From the NCBI GenBank assembly GCA_947588985.1, contig CANQBG010000001.1, positions 62,001-126,000 on the forward strand: 64,000 nt of DNA. Direction: 5' to 3'. The position numbers and the translations under genes are program-made. Every line of letters starts with the position of its first letter. The stretch's first letter is position 1. This DNA comes from an uncultured Clostridia bacterium. Its GTDB lineage: Bacteria; Bacillota; Clostridia; Christensenellales; Borkfalkiaceae. Below, in pieces: positions 34,336 to 43,412 of this stretch. The notes under the pieces are model-generated. The model worked only from the letters and a program-made list of their open reading frames with translations, did not search any database and was not told the origin of the DNA.

Positions 34336-34446
34336 GGCGAGGGCACGACTTGCGCCCTCGCCGCGTCTTAACCGAGGGTAGGTCCCCCGGCTAAGACTCT
34401 ATCGGAAAGCAGAGCTCTCTGCACCATCTATCTTGCACGGCTCTGC
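34336..34446 (-). ncRNA. Candidate structured RNA or 5' leader
   Basis: On the minus strand this gene-free stretch folds into three stems. GCAGAGC (34440-34446) pairs with GCTCTGC (34409-34415). A 14-bp stem at 34365-34397 is fully paired only on this strand, because the two A-C mismatches of the plus strand become G-U pairs. A 9-bp stem lies at 34336-34362. The segment 34409-34414 can instead form a local hairpin with 34417-34422, so alternative folds are possible. I do not recognise a known RNA family. No clear promoter is visible, so it may be the leader of the solute-binding-like gene. Confidence 0.35.
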
Positions 34447-34460
34447 GGATTTTATGCAAA

Positions 34461-34478
34461 GGGAGAGCGAGCTCTCCC
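34461..34478 (-). terminator. Terminator of the DUF1540 gene
   Basis: GGGAGAGC / GCTCTCCC with a 2-nt loop, followed by TTTGCATAAAAT on the minus strand, 7 bp past the stop codon. Confidence 0.6.
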
Positions 34479-34484
34479 CCGCTT

Positions 34485-34640
34485 TCAGCTGCGCTTTACG
34501 AAGCTATCGCAACAGGTGCAGTGCTCGCAGTCGCACGTATTGCCGACATGGATCTTGTCGAGTTTGCAGTTCATGCCGTCGCAATTGAACTTGCACTCGG
34601 TGACGCCGCAGGAAACGCCGCAATTCAAATCGCTGTTCAT
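34485..34640 (-). CDS. DUF1540 small Cys-rich protein
   Basis: This 51-aa protein is set by an AAGGAGG site before the ATG at 34638-34640. The sequence CGVSCGVTECKFNCDGMNCK with a later CDCEHCTCC has ten Cys in 51 residues and matches DUF1540, small proteins of Clostridia thought to bind metal. The function is unknown. It is divergent from rplI. Confidence 0.85.
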   Translation of the reverse strand: MNSDLNCGVSCGVTECKFNCDGMNCKLDKIHVGNTCDCEHCTCCDSFVKRS

Positions 34641-34687
34641 CTTGTTCCTCCTTGAAAAGCAGTATTCCCCTTTTTCCGAAAAATATC

Positions 34688-34716
34688 TTGACAAATGCCC
34701 GCAAAGCCTGTAAAAT
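34688..34716 (+). promoter_or_regulatory. Promoter of rplI
   Basis: TTGACA (34688-34693), a 17-bp spacer and TAAAAT (34711-34716), then AGGAG and the ATG at 34737. Confidence 0.75.
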
Positions 34717-34736
34717 AAGACAAAAGGAGCAAAATT

Positions 34737-35183
34737 ATGAAAGTTATCTTAAAAGCAGACGTAAAAGGCAGCGGCAAAAAAGGCGATATCCTCGAAGTTT
34801 CCGATGGCTATGCCAAGAACTTCCTGTTAAAGCGCGGGCTTGCGGAGGCCGCCACGGCGAGCTCGATCAACGCCGTGGAGCAAAAGAAGAGCGCCGAGGC
34901 CTTCCACCGCGAGGAGTTCGTCAAGGAACAGAAGGAACTCGCAAAGAAGCTCGCGGGCACCGAAGTCACCGTCGCCATCCGGACGGGGAAGAACGGCAAG
35001 GTGTTCGGCTCCGTCACGACGGAGAAGATCGCAGACGCCCTCTCCGAGCTCGGTTTCGAGGTGGATAAGAAGAAAATCACAACGAAGGAGGCCCTCAAAA
35101 ACGTCGGCACCTACGAGGCCGAGGTCCGCTTCATGGAAGGCGTCTTGGCCAAGATTAAAGTGAAGATCGTCCCGCAGGAATAA
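34737..35183 (+). CDS. rplI: 50S ribosomal protein L9
   Basis: The 148-aa protein has the full L9 form: [20 protein letters not shown] with the signature [13 protein letters not shown], a long connecting helix, and the C-terminal RNA-binding domain ([19 protein letters not shown]). It is monocistronic here with its own promoter and terminator, without the rpsF/ssb/dnaB or DHH-protein neighbours seen in many genomes. Confidence 0.97.
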   Translation: MKVILKADVKGSGKKGDILEVSDGYAKNFLLKRGLAEAATASSINAVEQKKSAEAFHREEFVKEQKELAKKLAGTEVTVAIRTGKNGKVFGSVTTEKIADALSELGFEVDKKKITTKEALKNVGTYEAEVRFMEGVLAKIKVKIVPQE

Positions 35184-35196
35184 TGTAGTATCGGCC

Positions 35197-35225
35197 ATGC
35201 CCCCGGAATTCGGGGGCATATTTTT
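35197..35225 (+). terminator. Terminator of rplI
   Basis: ATGCCCCCG / CGGGGGCAT with a 5-nt loop, followed by ATTTTT. Confidence 0.9.
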
Positions 35226-35228
35226 CTG

Positions 35229-35278
35229 TTTTCGAAGTACTATGTCACGCATAATGTCTGACATAGTACTTCGCAAAA
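35229..35278. repeat. Dispersed palindrome, copy A
   Basis: This 50-bp element starts TTTTCGAAGTACTATGTC and ends GACATAGTACTTCGCAAAA, with perfect 14-bp arms around 13 bases. It contains TATGTCACGCATAAT, which is identical in copy C at 50289-50338. It lies between the convergent rplI and adhE genes. Confidence 0.75.
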
Positions 35279-35361
35279 TCGCCTTTTTGACGCAATTTTC
35301 CCCCTATTTTACAGCAAAAAAGCGGCGGAGCGCAGTGCTTCGCCGCTTTTCGGGATCTCTG

Positions 35362-37980
35362 TTATTTTCTGTTTCCCCTACCGTAGTAGGCGTTGAGATA
35401 CATCTCCTTGATCTCCCGCATGAGCGGATAGCGGGGATTTGCGCCCGTGCACTGGTCGTCGAAAGCGGCCTCCGTCATCTCGTCGAGCTTTGCGAGGAAC
35501 TCCTCCTCCGTGAACTTCCCTTCGAGCGCCTTTTGAATGGTCTCGGGCTGGCCGATGGCGCGCTGCAACTTTTTGAGCTCCGCGATGAGCGCTTCGACGA
35601 GCGCCTCGTCCGTCTTTCCCTTGAGGCCGAGGTAGCGCGCCGCGTCGGCATAGCGGGCCCGCGCCTGCGGATAGGCATATTGCGGGAACGTCCCCATCTT
35701 CGCGGGCGCCTCCGCGCTGTTGAAGCGGATGACCTCCTCGAGCATGAGGGAATTGGCGACGCCGTGCGCGACGTGGAAATACGAGCCGAGCTTGTGGGCC
35801 ATCGAGTGACAGACGCCGAGGAAGGCGTTTGCAAACGCCATGCCCGCCATCGTCGCGGCGTTGGCGACGCGTTCGCGCGCCTCCGCGTCGGCCGCCCCCT
35901 TCTCGTAGGCCCGCGGCAGATAGGTGAAGAGCAGCTTCAAGGCTTCCTTTGCGATGCCGTTCGTAAAATCCGTCGCCATCGTGGAGGCGATCGCCTCGAG
36001 CGCGTGGGAGACGGCGTCGATCCCCGAGGCGGACGTGAGCCCCTTGGGGATGTTCATCATGAGGTCGGCGTCTACGATGGCCATGTCGGGCATGAGTTCG
36101 TAGTCGGCAAGCGGATACTTCGTGCCCGTCTTTTCATCGGTGATGACGGCGAACGGCGTCACCTCGCTGCCCGTGCCCGCCGTCGTGGGGACGGCGACGA
36201 AGAGCGCCTTATCGCCCATGTGCGGGAAGGTGTAGACGCGCTTGCGGATATCCGAAAAGCGCATCGCCATGTCCTCGAAGTTGACCTCGGTGTGCTCGTA
36301 CATCACCCACATGATCTTGGCGGCGTCCATGGGCGAGCCGCCTCCGACGGCGATGATGACGTCGGGCGCGAAGGTGCGAAGCTCTCCCACGCCCGTCGTG
36401 GCGCAGGCAAGCGTGGGATCGGGCGTGATGTCGAAGAACAAGTCGTATTCGATCCCGAGCTCGGTGAGCGTGTTTGTGATCTGCTTTGTAAATCCGCTCT
36501 CGAAGAGGAATTTATCGGTGACGAGGAAGGCGCGTTTCTTATGATAGACCTCTTTGAGCTCTCTGAGGGCTACGGTGAGACACCCGCGCTTGAAATAGAC
36601 CTTTTCCGGGGCCCTGAACCACAGCATGTTTTCTCTCCTTTCCGCAACGGTTTTGATATTGAGAAGGTGCTTCACGCCGACATTTTCCGAGACGGAGTTG
36701 CCGCCCCAGCTTCCGCAGCCGAGCGTCATCGACGGCGGGAATTTGAAGTTGTAGAGATCCCCGATGCCGCCGTGGGAGGAAGGCGTGTTGACGACGATGC
36801 GGCACGTTTTCATCTTCTCGCGGAAGCGGCGGAGCTTCTCGCCCTGCGCGTAAGGATCGAGGTAGATGGAAGAGGTATGCCCGAGTCCGCCGTCGCGAAT
36901 GAGCCCGTCTGCCTTCGAAAGCGCCTCGTCGAACGTCGCGGCATGGTACATGGCGAGCACGGGCGAGAGCTTTTCGTGGGCAAACTCCTCGGAGAGATCG
37001 ACGGATTCCACCTCCCCGACGAGGACGCGGGTCGTTGCGGGAACTTCGAAGCCCGCAAGGTTTGCGATGGTATGTGCGCTCTGGCCCACGATGCGGGAAT
37101 TGAGCGCGCCGTTGATGATGATGGTCTTTCTCACCTTCTCCGTCTCTTCGGGCGAGAGGAAATAGGCCCCGCGGAGTTGCATCTCCGCCTTGAAGGCGTC
37201 GTAGACGTCGTCGAGCACGATGACAGACTGCTCGGAGGCGCAGATCATGCCGTTGTCGAAGGTCTTGGAATGCAAGATAGACGACGCGGCGAGACGGATG
37301 TCTGCGGAGCTGTCGATGACGGCGGGCGTGTTCCCCGCTCCCACGCCGAGCGCGGGTTTCCCCGAGGAATAGGCCGCCTTCACCATGCCGGGGCCGCCCG
37401 TGGCGAGGATCATATCCGCCTCGCGCATGATCATGCCCGAGAGCGGCACGGTGGGCATATCGATCCAGCCGATGATGTCCTCGGGCGCACCTGCCGCGAC
37501 GGCCGCCTCCAAGACGACGCGCGCCGCCTCGATCGTGGAGCGCTTTGCCCGCGGGTGCGGGGAGATGACGAGCCCGTTGCGCGTCTTTAAGCTGATGAGG
37601 CACTTGAAGATGGCGGTGGAAGTCGGATTGGTCGTGGGGATGATGGCGGCGAGTACGCCGATCGGCTCGGCAATGCGGGTATATCCGAACGCCTCGTCGT
37701 GCTCGATCACGCCGCACGTCTTGGTGTTCTTATAGGCATTGTAGATATACTCGGCGGCATAGTGATTCTTGATGACCTTGTCCTCCACAATGCCCATGCC
37801 CGTCTCCTCGACGGCGAGTTTCGCGAGCGGAAGGCGGGCCTTGTTGGCCGCAAGCGCGGCACGGTAGAAAATTTCATCGACCTGCTCCTGCGAATATGTC
37901 GCAAACTTTTCCTGTGCGACACGGACGCGCGCAAGCAGTTTTCCGAGCGATTCTTCATCGCAGACTGTGAAGTCTTTCAC
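35362..37980 (-). CDS. adhE: Bifunctional acetaldehyde-CoA/alcohol dehydrogenase
   Basis: The 872-aa enzyme turns acetyl-CoA into acetaldehyde and then ethanol, reoxidising NADH; AdhE assembles into cytosolic filaments. The start is GTG (37978-37980) with GGAGGG 5 bp upstream. Residues 1-440 are the aldehyde dehydrogenase half (IIPTTNPTSTAIFK, catalytic Cys in NGMICASEQS). Residues 450-872 are the iron alcohol dehydrogenase half (AVGGGSPMDAAKIMW for NAD, HSMAHKLGSYFHVAHG for the metal). Full family length, no damage. A broken stand-alone iron alcohol dehydrogenase lies at 16568-16818. Confidence 0.97.
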   Translation of the reverse strand: MKDFTVCDEESLGKLLARVRVAQEKFATYSQEQVDEIFYRAALAANKARLPLAKLAVEETGMGIVEDKVIKNHYAAEYIYNAYKNTKTCGVIEHDEAFGYTRIAEPIGVLAAIIPTTNPTSTAIFKCLISLKTRNGLVISPHPRAKRSTIEAARVVLEAAVAAGAPEDIIGWIDMPTVPLSGMIMREADMILATGGPGMVKAAYSSGKPALGVGAGNTPAVIDSSADIRLAASSILHSKTFDNGMICASEQSVIVLDDVYDAFKAEMQLRGAYFLSPEETEKVRKTIIINGALNSRIVGQSAHTIANLAGFEVPATTRVLVGEVESVDLSEEFAHEKLSPVLAMYHAATFDEALSKADGLIRDGGLGHTSSIYLDPYAQGEKLRRFREKMKTCRIVVNTPSSHGGIGDLYNFKFPPSMTLGCGSWGGNSVSENVGVKHLLNIKTVAERRENMLWFRAPEKVYFKRGCLTVALRELKEVYHKKRAFLVTDKFLFESGFTKQITNTLTELGIEYDLFFDITPDPTLACATTGVGELRTFAPDVIIAVGGGSPMDAAKIMWVMYEHTEVNFEDMAMRFSDIRKRVYTFPHMGDKALFVAVPTTAGTGSEVTPFAVITDEKTGTKYPLADYELMPDMAIVDADLMMNIPKGLTSASGIDAVSHALEAIASTMATDFTNGIAKEALKLLFTYLPRAYEKGAADAEARERVANAATMAGMAFANAFLGVCHSMAHKLGSYFHVAHGVANSLMLEEVIRFNSAEAPAKMGTFPQYAYPQARARYADAARYLGLKGKTDEALVEALIAELKKLQRAIGQPETIQKALEGKFTEEEFLAKLDEMTEAAFDDQCTGANPRYPLMREIKEMYLNAYYGRGNRK

Positions 37981-38045
37981 GGTTTCCCTCCATTTTGAAT
38001 TGATGTTATCGATGCGCGGACATTCCGGCAAGCCAAAAAAGCAAG

Positions 38046-38078
38046 AGCCATCGGAAGGCCATGCGGCCTCCGACGGCT
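38046..38078 (-). terminator. Terminator of valS
   Basis: AGCCGTCGGAGGCC and GGCCTTCCGATGGCT form a long stem with a 3-4 nt loop, followed by TTGCTTTTTT on the minus strand, beginning 6 bp past the stop codon. Confidence 0.8.
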
Positions 38079-38083
38079 ACCCT

Positions 38084-40714
38084 TTAATCAAACATCTTCA
38101 GCTGCTGTTCCACTTTCTGCTTCATTTCGAGGAATTTCTCGCGCTTGGCCTGTTCGTCGTCCACGAGCTTCTTGGGCGCCTTGGCGACGAAGTTGGCATT
38201 GGCAAGTTTGCCCTCCGCACGGGCGATCTCCCCTTCGATGCGGGCGAGTTCCTTGGTGAGGCGGGCCTTCTCCTCCTCGAGATCGACGAGCTCCCCGAGC
38301 GGCACAAAGATGTGCGCAACGGCCGTCACGCGCGAAACGGCCTTGTCGCCCGCGGCGGCGCCGTCCTCCGCAAATTCGATGTCGCTCGCCCCGGCAAGCC
38401 GGAGGATGGAATTCTTGTTGACGGTGATGAGCCGCTTGCTGTCGGTCACGAGATAGAGCTTCACTTTCTTGGCGGGCGCACAGCCGACGTCCACCTTCAT
38501 GGCGCGGACGGCCTTGATGAGCTCGATGACGCCCTCGAAGGCCTTGGCCTCCTCCTTATAGGCGAGGCGGGAATTGTAGCGCGGGTAGTCGGCCGCGATG
38601 AGGTCCCCCTCCGTGCCCGGAAGATAGCCGTAGATCTCCTCCGTGACGAAGGGCGCGAAGGGATGCAGAAGTTTCAGGATATTTTTGAGGACGAAGAGCA
38701 AGACGCCGAGCGCAGACCGCTTCTTCTCGGGGTCGCCGCCGTAGAGGGCGGGCTTGGAGAGCTCGATGTACCAATCGCAGAAGTCGTCCCACACAAAGCT
38801 CGTGAGTTTATCCGCCGCGATGCCTAAATCGTACTTCTGCAGGGCGAGCGTGACCTCGCGGATGGTGGCCATGAGGCGGGAGATGATCCAGCGGTCGGCG
38901 GGCGAGAGCTTGATGCCGGCGATCCCATCGGGAACGTCGGTATCCTTGGCGTTCATGAGCACGAAGCGGGAGGCGTTCCAGATCTTGTTGATGAAGTTGC
39001 GGGAGGCCTCCACCTTGGTCTCCGTGAAGCGGGTGTCGTTGCCGGGGGCAACGCCCGTGATGAGGGAGAGCCGGAGGGAATCGGTGCCGTATTTCTCGAT
39101 GACTTCGAGGGGATCGATGCCGTTGCCCGCCGATTTGGACATCTTCCTGCCCTTCTCGTCGCGCACGAGGCCGTGGATGAGCACGTCGCGGAAGGGAACT
39201 TTGCCCGTATAGCGGATGCCCGAGAACATCATGCGCATGACCCAGAAGGGAATGATATCGTAGCCCGTCACGAGGACGTCGGTCGGATAGAAATATTTGT
39301 ATTCGGGGGTCTCCTCGGGCCAGCCGAGCGTGGAGAACGGCCAAAGCGCGGAGGAAAACCATGTGTCGAGGCAGTCCTCATCCTGTTTGAGATGGGTCCC
39401 CCCGCACTTGGGGCAGACGGTGAGGTCCTCGCGGGAGCACAGTTCGGCGCCGCAGTCGCCGCAGTACCACACGGGGATGCGGTGCCCCCACCAAAGCTGA
39501 CGGGAAATGCACCAATCGCGGATATTTTCCAGCCAATTATAGTAGATCTTGGCGAAACGGTCGGGCGTGAATTTGGTCTTGTTCTTCATCACCGCGTCGA
39601 TGGCGGGCTTGGCGAGCGGAGCCATCTTCACGAACCACTGCTTGGAGACGATGGGCTCGATGGTCGCATTGCAGCGGTGGCAGTGGCCGACGTTATGCGC
39701 ATGCGGCTCGATCTTGACGAGGAGCCCGAGGGCCTTGAGATCCTCGACGATGCGCTTTCTCGCCTCATAGCGGTCGAGCCCGCAGTAGGCGCCGCCCTGC
39801 TCGTTGATCGTGCCGTCGTCGTTTAAGACGCGGATCATGGGCAGATCGTGGCGGAGCCCCACTTCGAAGTCGTTGGGGTCGTGCGCGGGGGTGATCTTCA
39901 CCGCGCCCGTTCCGAACGCGGGATCGACGTAAGCGTCCGCAACGACGGGGATCTTCCTCCCCACGAGGGGCAAAACGAGGGTCTTTCCGACGAGGTGGGA
40001 ATAGCGTTCATCTTCGGGATGGACGGCGACGGCCGTATCTCCGAGCATGGTCTCGGGGCGGGTCGTCGCGATGGTGATGACTTCCTCCGAGCCCTCCACG
40101 GGATAGTTGAAGTACCAAAAGCTCCCCGCGTCCTCCGAATAGGCGACTTCCTCATCGGAGAGGGCCGTCTTACAGTCGGGACACCAATTGATGATGCGGC
40201 TCCCGCGGTAGATGAGCCCCTTTTCATAGAGGCGGAAGAAGGCCTCGCGCACGGCGCGGGAACACTTCTCGTCCATGGTGAAGGCGAGCCTGTCCCAATC
40301 GCAGGAGGACCCGAGTTTTTTGAGCTGCTCGACGATCCTTCCGCCGTATTGCTCTTTCCACGCATAGGCGCGCTTCAAAAATTCCTCGCGGCCGAGTTCC
40401 TCCTTGGTCGTCCCCTCCTCGCGGAGTTTTTCCACGATCTTGTGCTCCGTTGCGAGGGAGGCGTGGTCGGTGCCCGGCTGCCACAACACGGAATAGCCCT
40501 GCATGCGCTTGAACCGGACGACGATATCCTGCATCGTCTCGTCCATGGCGTGCCCCATGTGCAATTGGCCGGTGATGTTGGGGGGCGGCATCATGACGGT
40601 AAACGGCACCTTCTCCGGGTCGATTTTCGCATGGAAATACCCCTTGTCCATCCACATCTTGTAGATCTTGTCCTCGAACTGTTTGGGATCGTAGGTCGTC
40701 TGCATCTCTTTCAT
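38084..40714 (-). CDS. valS: Valyl-tRNA synthetase
   Basis: The 876-aa class I synthetase has the HIGH-type motif PPPNITGQLHMGHA, the editing (CP1) domain, and KMSKS as GRKMSKSAGNGIDPLE. The zinc-type C-x-x-C pairs (CGDCGAELCSRED, CPKCGG) and the C-terminal coiled-coil arm (LEEEKARLTKELARIEGEIA) are in place. Of three possible starts, the ATG at 40712-40714 has the best-placed AGGG; a GTG at 40721-40723 is the alternative. The leader is too short for a T-box. Its promoter is back to back with that of the ABC importer operon. Confidence 0.97.
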   Translation of the reverse strand: MKEMQTTYDPKQFEDKIYKMWMDKGYFHAKIDPEKVPFTVMMPPPNITGQLHMGHAMDETMQDIVVRFKRMQGYSVLWQPGTDHASLATEHKIVEKLREEGTTKEELGREEFLKRAYAWKEQYGGRIVEQLKKLGSSCDWDRLAFTMDEKCSRAVREAFFRLYEKGLIYRGSRIINWCPDCKTALSDEEVAYSEDAGSFWYFNYPVEGSEEVITIATTRPETMLGDTAVAVHPEDERYSHLVGKTLVLPLVGRKIPVVADAYVDPAFGTGAVKITPAHDPNDFEVGLRHDLPMIRVLNDDGTINEQGGAYCGLDRYEARKRIVEDLKALGLLVKIEPHAHNVGHCHRCNATIEPIVSKQWFVKMAPLAKPAIDAVMKNKTKFTPDRFAKIYYNWLENIRDWCISRQLWWGHRIPVWYCGDCGAELCSREDLTVCPKCGGTHLKQDEDCLDTWFSSALWPFSTLGWPEETPEYKYFYPTDVLVTGYDIIPFWVMRMMFSGIRYTGKVPFRDVLIHGLVRDEKGRKMSKSAGNGIDPLEVIEKYGTDSLRLSLITGVAPGNDTRFTETKVEASRNFINKIWNASRFVLMNAKDTDVPDGIAGIKLSPADRWIISRLMATIREVTLALQKYDLGIAADKLTSFVWDDFCDWYIELSKPALYGGDPEKKRSALGVLLFVLKNILKLLHPFAPFVTEEIYGYLPGTEGDLIAADYPRYNSRLAYKEEAKAFEGVIELIKAVRAMKVDVGCAPAKKVKLYLVTDSKRLITVNKNSILRLAGASDIEFAEDGAAAGDKAVSRVTAVAHIFVPLGELVDLEEEKARLTKELARIEGEIARAEGKLANANFVAKAPKKLVDDEQAKREKFLEMKQKVEQQLKMFD

Positions 40715-40744
40715 CGCATTCACCCTATCGTTGGTATCTCACAC

Positions 40745-40773
40745 ATTATAAACCTTTTTTCCGCCGTTGTCAA
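40745..40773 (-). promoter_or_regulatory. Promoter of valS
   Basis: TTGACA (40768-40773), a 17-bp spacer and TATAAT (40745-40750) read on the minus strand, full consensus in both boxes. Confidence 0.8.
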
Positions 40774-40796
40774 TAAATCCGCCCCGCTCATAGAAT
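40767..40796 (+). promoter_or_regulatory. Promoter of the ABC importer operon
   Basis: TTGTCA (40767-40772), an 18-bp spacer and TAGAAT (40791-40796). The -35 box is the same DNA as the valS -35 box read from the other strand. Confidence 0.55.
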
Positions 40797-40827
40797 ATAT
40801 TATTCTTATTTTTCACGGAGGGAATGT

Positions 40828-41823
40828 ATGAAAAAAATACTTGCGATCTTCGGAGCGGCGATCCTCGCCCTCCTTCCCCTCTCCGCTTGCGGAGAGCATA
40901 GCGACGGCCTCACGACCGTCCGCTTGAATGAAGTCACCCATTCTGTGTTCTATGCCCCCATGTACCTCGCGGATTCGCTCGGTTATTTCGAAGAGGAAGG
41001 CCTCAAAATCGAGCTCACCAACGGCGGCGGCGCCGATAAAGTGATGGCAGCCGTCCTCTCGAACAGCGCGGACATCGGCTTCTGCGGCCCCGAAGCCGCC
41101 TTCTACGTCGCCTCGGGCGGGACGAGCGACGTCCCCATCGTGTTCGGCCAGCTCACCCACCGCGACGGCTCCTTCCTCCTCTCGAGAAAGGATGAGGCGG
41201 ACACCTTCGCATGGACCGACCTCGCGGGAAAGCAGATCCTCGCCGGCAGACGGGGCGGCGTTCCCGCAATGACCTTCGAATACATCTTAAAGGAGCAAGG
41301 CGTCGAGGACTACACGCTCAACTTCGACGTCGAGTTCAACAACATGACGGCGGCCTTCCTCGAGGGCACGGCCGATTACTGCACGGTGTTCGAACCCACC
41401 GCCTCCGACATCGAGGCGCAGGGCAAGGGCTTCATCGTGGCGGCCGTGGGCGAGGCGAGCGGCGAAGTCCCCTACACGAGCTTCATCGCCAAAAAGTCGT
41501 GGATAAACGCCCATGAGGATACCGTGAAGGGCTTCCTCCGCGCCCTTCTCAAGGCCGTGGACTACGCGCAGACCAAGTCTTACGAGGACATCGCCGGACA
41601 TCTCGTGAAACACTTCGCGGATACCTCGGCCGCCTCCCTCGCCACGAGCGTGAAGAACTACCGCGCGATCGACGCATGGGTCACGGACATGACGATGACG
41701 GAGGCGAGCTTCACGCGCCTTCAGGACATCATGGACGCGGCGGGCCAGCTCCCCTCGCGCGTCGATTTCGGATTCTTTGTGGACAACAGCTACGCAAGAG
41801 AGGTCTACGCCTCCCTGAAATAG
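40828..41823 (+). CDS. ABC transporter substrate-binding lipoprotein (NMT1/SsuA type)
   Basis: The 331-aa product has a signal peptide and lipobox LSAC, then the NMT1/THI5-like fold: THSVFYAPMYLADSLGYFEEE, GPEAAFYVASGG and LEGTADYCTVFEPTASDIEA. Such proteins feed thiamine-precursor, sulfonate, nitrate or riboflavin importers; no ligand can be named. GGAGGGA precedes the ATG. It is followed by ATPase and permease genes, giving a complete importer. No riboswitch fits in the roughly 25-nt leader. Confidence 0.93.
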   Translation: MKKILAIFGAAILALLPLSACGEHSDGLTTVRLNEVTHSVFYAPMYLADSLGYFEEEGLKIELTNGGGADKVMAAVLSNSADIGFCGPEAAFYVASGGTSDVPIVFGQLTHRDGSFLLSRKDEADTFAWTDLAGKQILAGRRGGVPAMTFEYILKEQGVEDYTLNFDVEFNNMTAAFLEGTADYCTVFEPTASDIEAQGKGFIVAAVGEASGEVPYTSFIAKKSWINAHEDTVKGFLRALLKAVDYAQTKSYEDIAGHLVKHFADTSAASLATSVKNYRAIDAWVTDMTMTEASFTRLQDIMDAAGQLPSRVDFGFFVDNSYAREVYASLK

Positions 41824-41859
41824 AAAAGACCGCGCCGCGGCGCGGAGGAGATGATGCCT

Positions 41860-42597
41860 ATGAAAAAGCAGATACTGCGATTTTCCGATGTTGCGCTTTC
41901 CTATCACACCGTCCGGGAAGAGACCTTGGCGGCGGAACATCTCACCTTTTCCGTGGACGAGGGAGAGTTTGTGGCGGTGATCGGGCCGTCCGGATGCGGG
42001 AAAACCACCCTCCTCTCCCTTGCGGCGGGACTGCTTTCCCCGTCTGCGGGCACGGTGACGCGGAGCGGAAGCTGCGGCTATATGCTCCAAAAAGACGAAC
42101 TTTTCCCGTGGCGCACCATTGAGAAGAACATCCGGCTCCCCCTCGAGATCAAGCGGATGAACACGCCCGAAAACCGGGAGCGGGCGCTCTCGCTCGCCGT
42201 AAAATACGGCCTCGGGGATTTTCTCGATTGCTACCCCTCCCAGCTCTCGGGAGGCATGCGTCAGCGCGCCGCGCTCATTCGGACGCTCGCCGCCGAACCC
42301 GACCTTCTGCTCCTCGACGAGCCCTTTTCCGCCCTCGACTATCAGACGCGGCTCAACGTGACGGCGGACGTCTCGAAGATCATCCGCAGCGAGGGAAAGA
42401 CGGCCCTTCTCATCACGCACGACATCTCCGAAGCCATTTCGCTCGCAGACCGCGTGCTCGTCCTCACCAAACGGCCGGCGCACGTCGCCTTTTTCCACGC
42501 ATTGGATTTCGGGGACTGCACCGATCCGCTGAAACGGCGGGAAACAAGCGAATTTTCACGGTGGTTCGAACTGCTGTGGAAGGAGTTGAACGGATGA
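41860..42597 (+). CDS. ABC transporter ATP-binding protein (nitrate/sulfonate/taurine type)
   Basis: The ATG at 41860 is chosen because GGAGGAG lies 9 bp upstream; ATGs at 41851 and 41854 are too close to it. The 245-aa protein has Walker A IGPSGCGKTTLLS, Q-loop MLQKDELFPWRT, signature QLSGGMRQRAALIR and Walker B LLLLDEPFSALD. It drives the importer encoded on either side. Its stop overlaps the permease start by 4 nt. Confidence 0.95.
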   Translation: MKKQILRFSDVALSYHTVREETLAAEHLTFSVDEGEFVAVIGPSGCGKTTLLSLAAGLLSPSAGTVTRSGSCGYMLQKDELFPWRTIEKNIRLPLEIKRMNTPENRERALSLAVKYGLGDFLDCYPSQLSGGMRQRAALIRTLAAEPDLLLLDEPFSALDYQTRLNVTADVSKIIRSEGKTALLITHDISEAISLADRVLVLTKRPAHVAFFHALDFGDCTDPLKRRETSEFSRWFELLWKELNG

Positions 42598-43412
42598 AAC
42601 ACCTCGATCGATCCCAATATAGCCGGGAACATCTCGGATTTCTCAAAAAACGGCGGCTGCATGCCGCACTCGTGTGGACGCTGCGGCTCGGCCTTCTCGT
42701 CCTCCTTCTCGGGCTGTGGGAACTCATCACGCGGCTCGGCTGGGTAGACCCCTTCCTCACGAGTTCCCCCTCGCGGATCGCGGCGACGATTTCTGGCCTC
42801 TACCGCGACGGTTCCCTCTTCTACCACATCGGCACGACGCTCTGGGAGACGCTCGCGGGCTTTGCCATCGCCGTCGTGCTCGGCTACGCCGTCGCCCTGC
42901 TCCTTTGGTGGAGCGAGACGCTGCGGGCCGTCCTCGAGCCCTATATCGTCGTCCTCAACGCCCTCCCCAAGATCGCGCTCGGCCCCCTCATCATCATCTG
43001 GTTCGGGACGGGAAGCCGCGCCATCCTCTTCATGACGGTGCTCGTCGGCATCATCGTGGCCGTCATGCACATGCTCTCGGCGTTCATCGCGACGGACAAA
43101 AACAAGCTCCTTTTGCTCCGCTCGATGGGTGCGGGAAGGCTCACGATCCTCACGAAACTCGTGATCCCCTCCTCGCTTCCCTCCTTCATCTCCATGCTGA
43201 AGGTCAACGTGGGCATGGCGTGGATCGGGTCCATCATGGGCGAATACATCGTCTCACGGGCGGGGCTCGGCTATCTCATCGTGTACGGCGGGCAGGTCTT
43301 TAAGCTCGACCTCGTGATGAGCGCGACGGCCATCCTCTGCGTGCTTGCCGCCGGCATGTACTTTCTCGTGGTGCTTCTCGAGAAGGCGCTGGTCAAGAAT
43401 ACAGACGACTGA
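42594..43412 (+). CDS. ABC transporter permease (SsuC/TauC type)
   Basis: The 272-aa product starts at the ATG at 42594, overlapping the ATPase stop (ATGA). It has six hydrophobic segments and the EAA-type cytoplasmic loop LLLLRSMGAGRLTILTKLVI. The N-terminal helix VWTLRLGLLVLLLGLWELIT and YIVVLNALPKIALGPLIIIW are family-typical. The last 159 bp overlap, in antisense, the 3' end of the YkvI-like gene. Confidence 0.93.
   Translation: MKHLDRSQYSREHLGFLKKRRLHAALVWTLRLGLLVLLLGLWELITRLGWVDPFLTSSPSRIAATISGLYRDGSLFYHIGTTLWETLAGFAIAVVLGYAVALLLWWSETLRAVLEPYIVVLNALPKIALGPLIIIWFGTGSRAILFMTVLVGIIVAVMHMLSAFIATDKNKLLLLRSMGAGRLTILTKLVIPSSLPSFISMLKVNVGMAWIGSIMGEYIVSRAGLGYLIVYGGQVFKLDLVMSATAILCVLAAGMYFLVVLLEKALVKNTDD

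Noticed and set aside
40715..40745. A T-box leader for valS
   Set aside because: The distance from the -10 box to the start codon is about 30 bp, too short for a T-box.
40797..40827. A thiamine riboswitch before the NMT1-type importer
   Set aside because: The leader is only about 25 nt and contains just the ribosome site.
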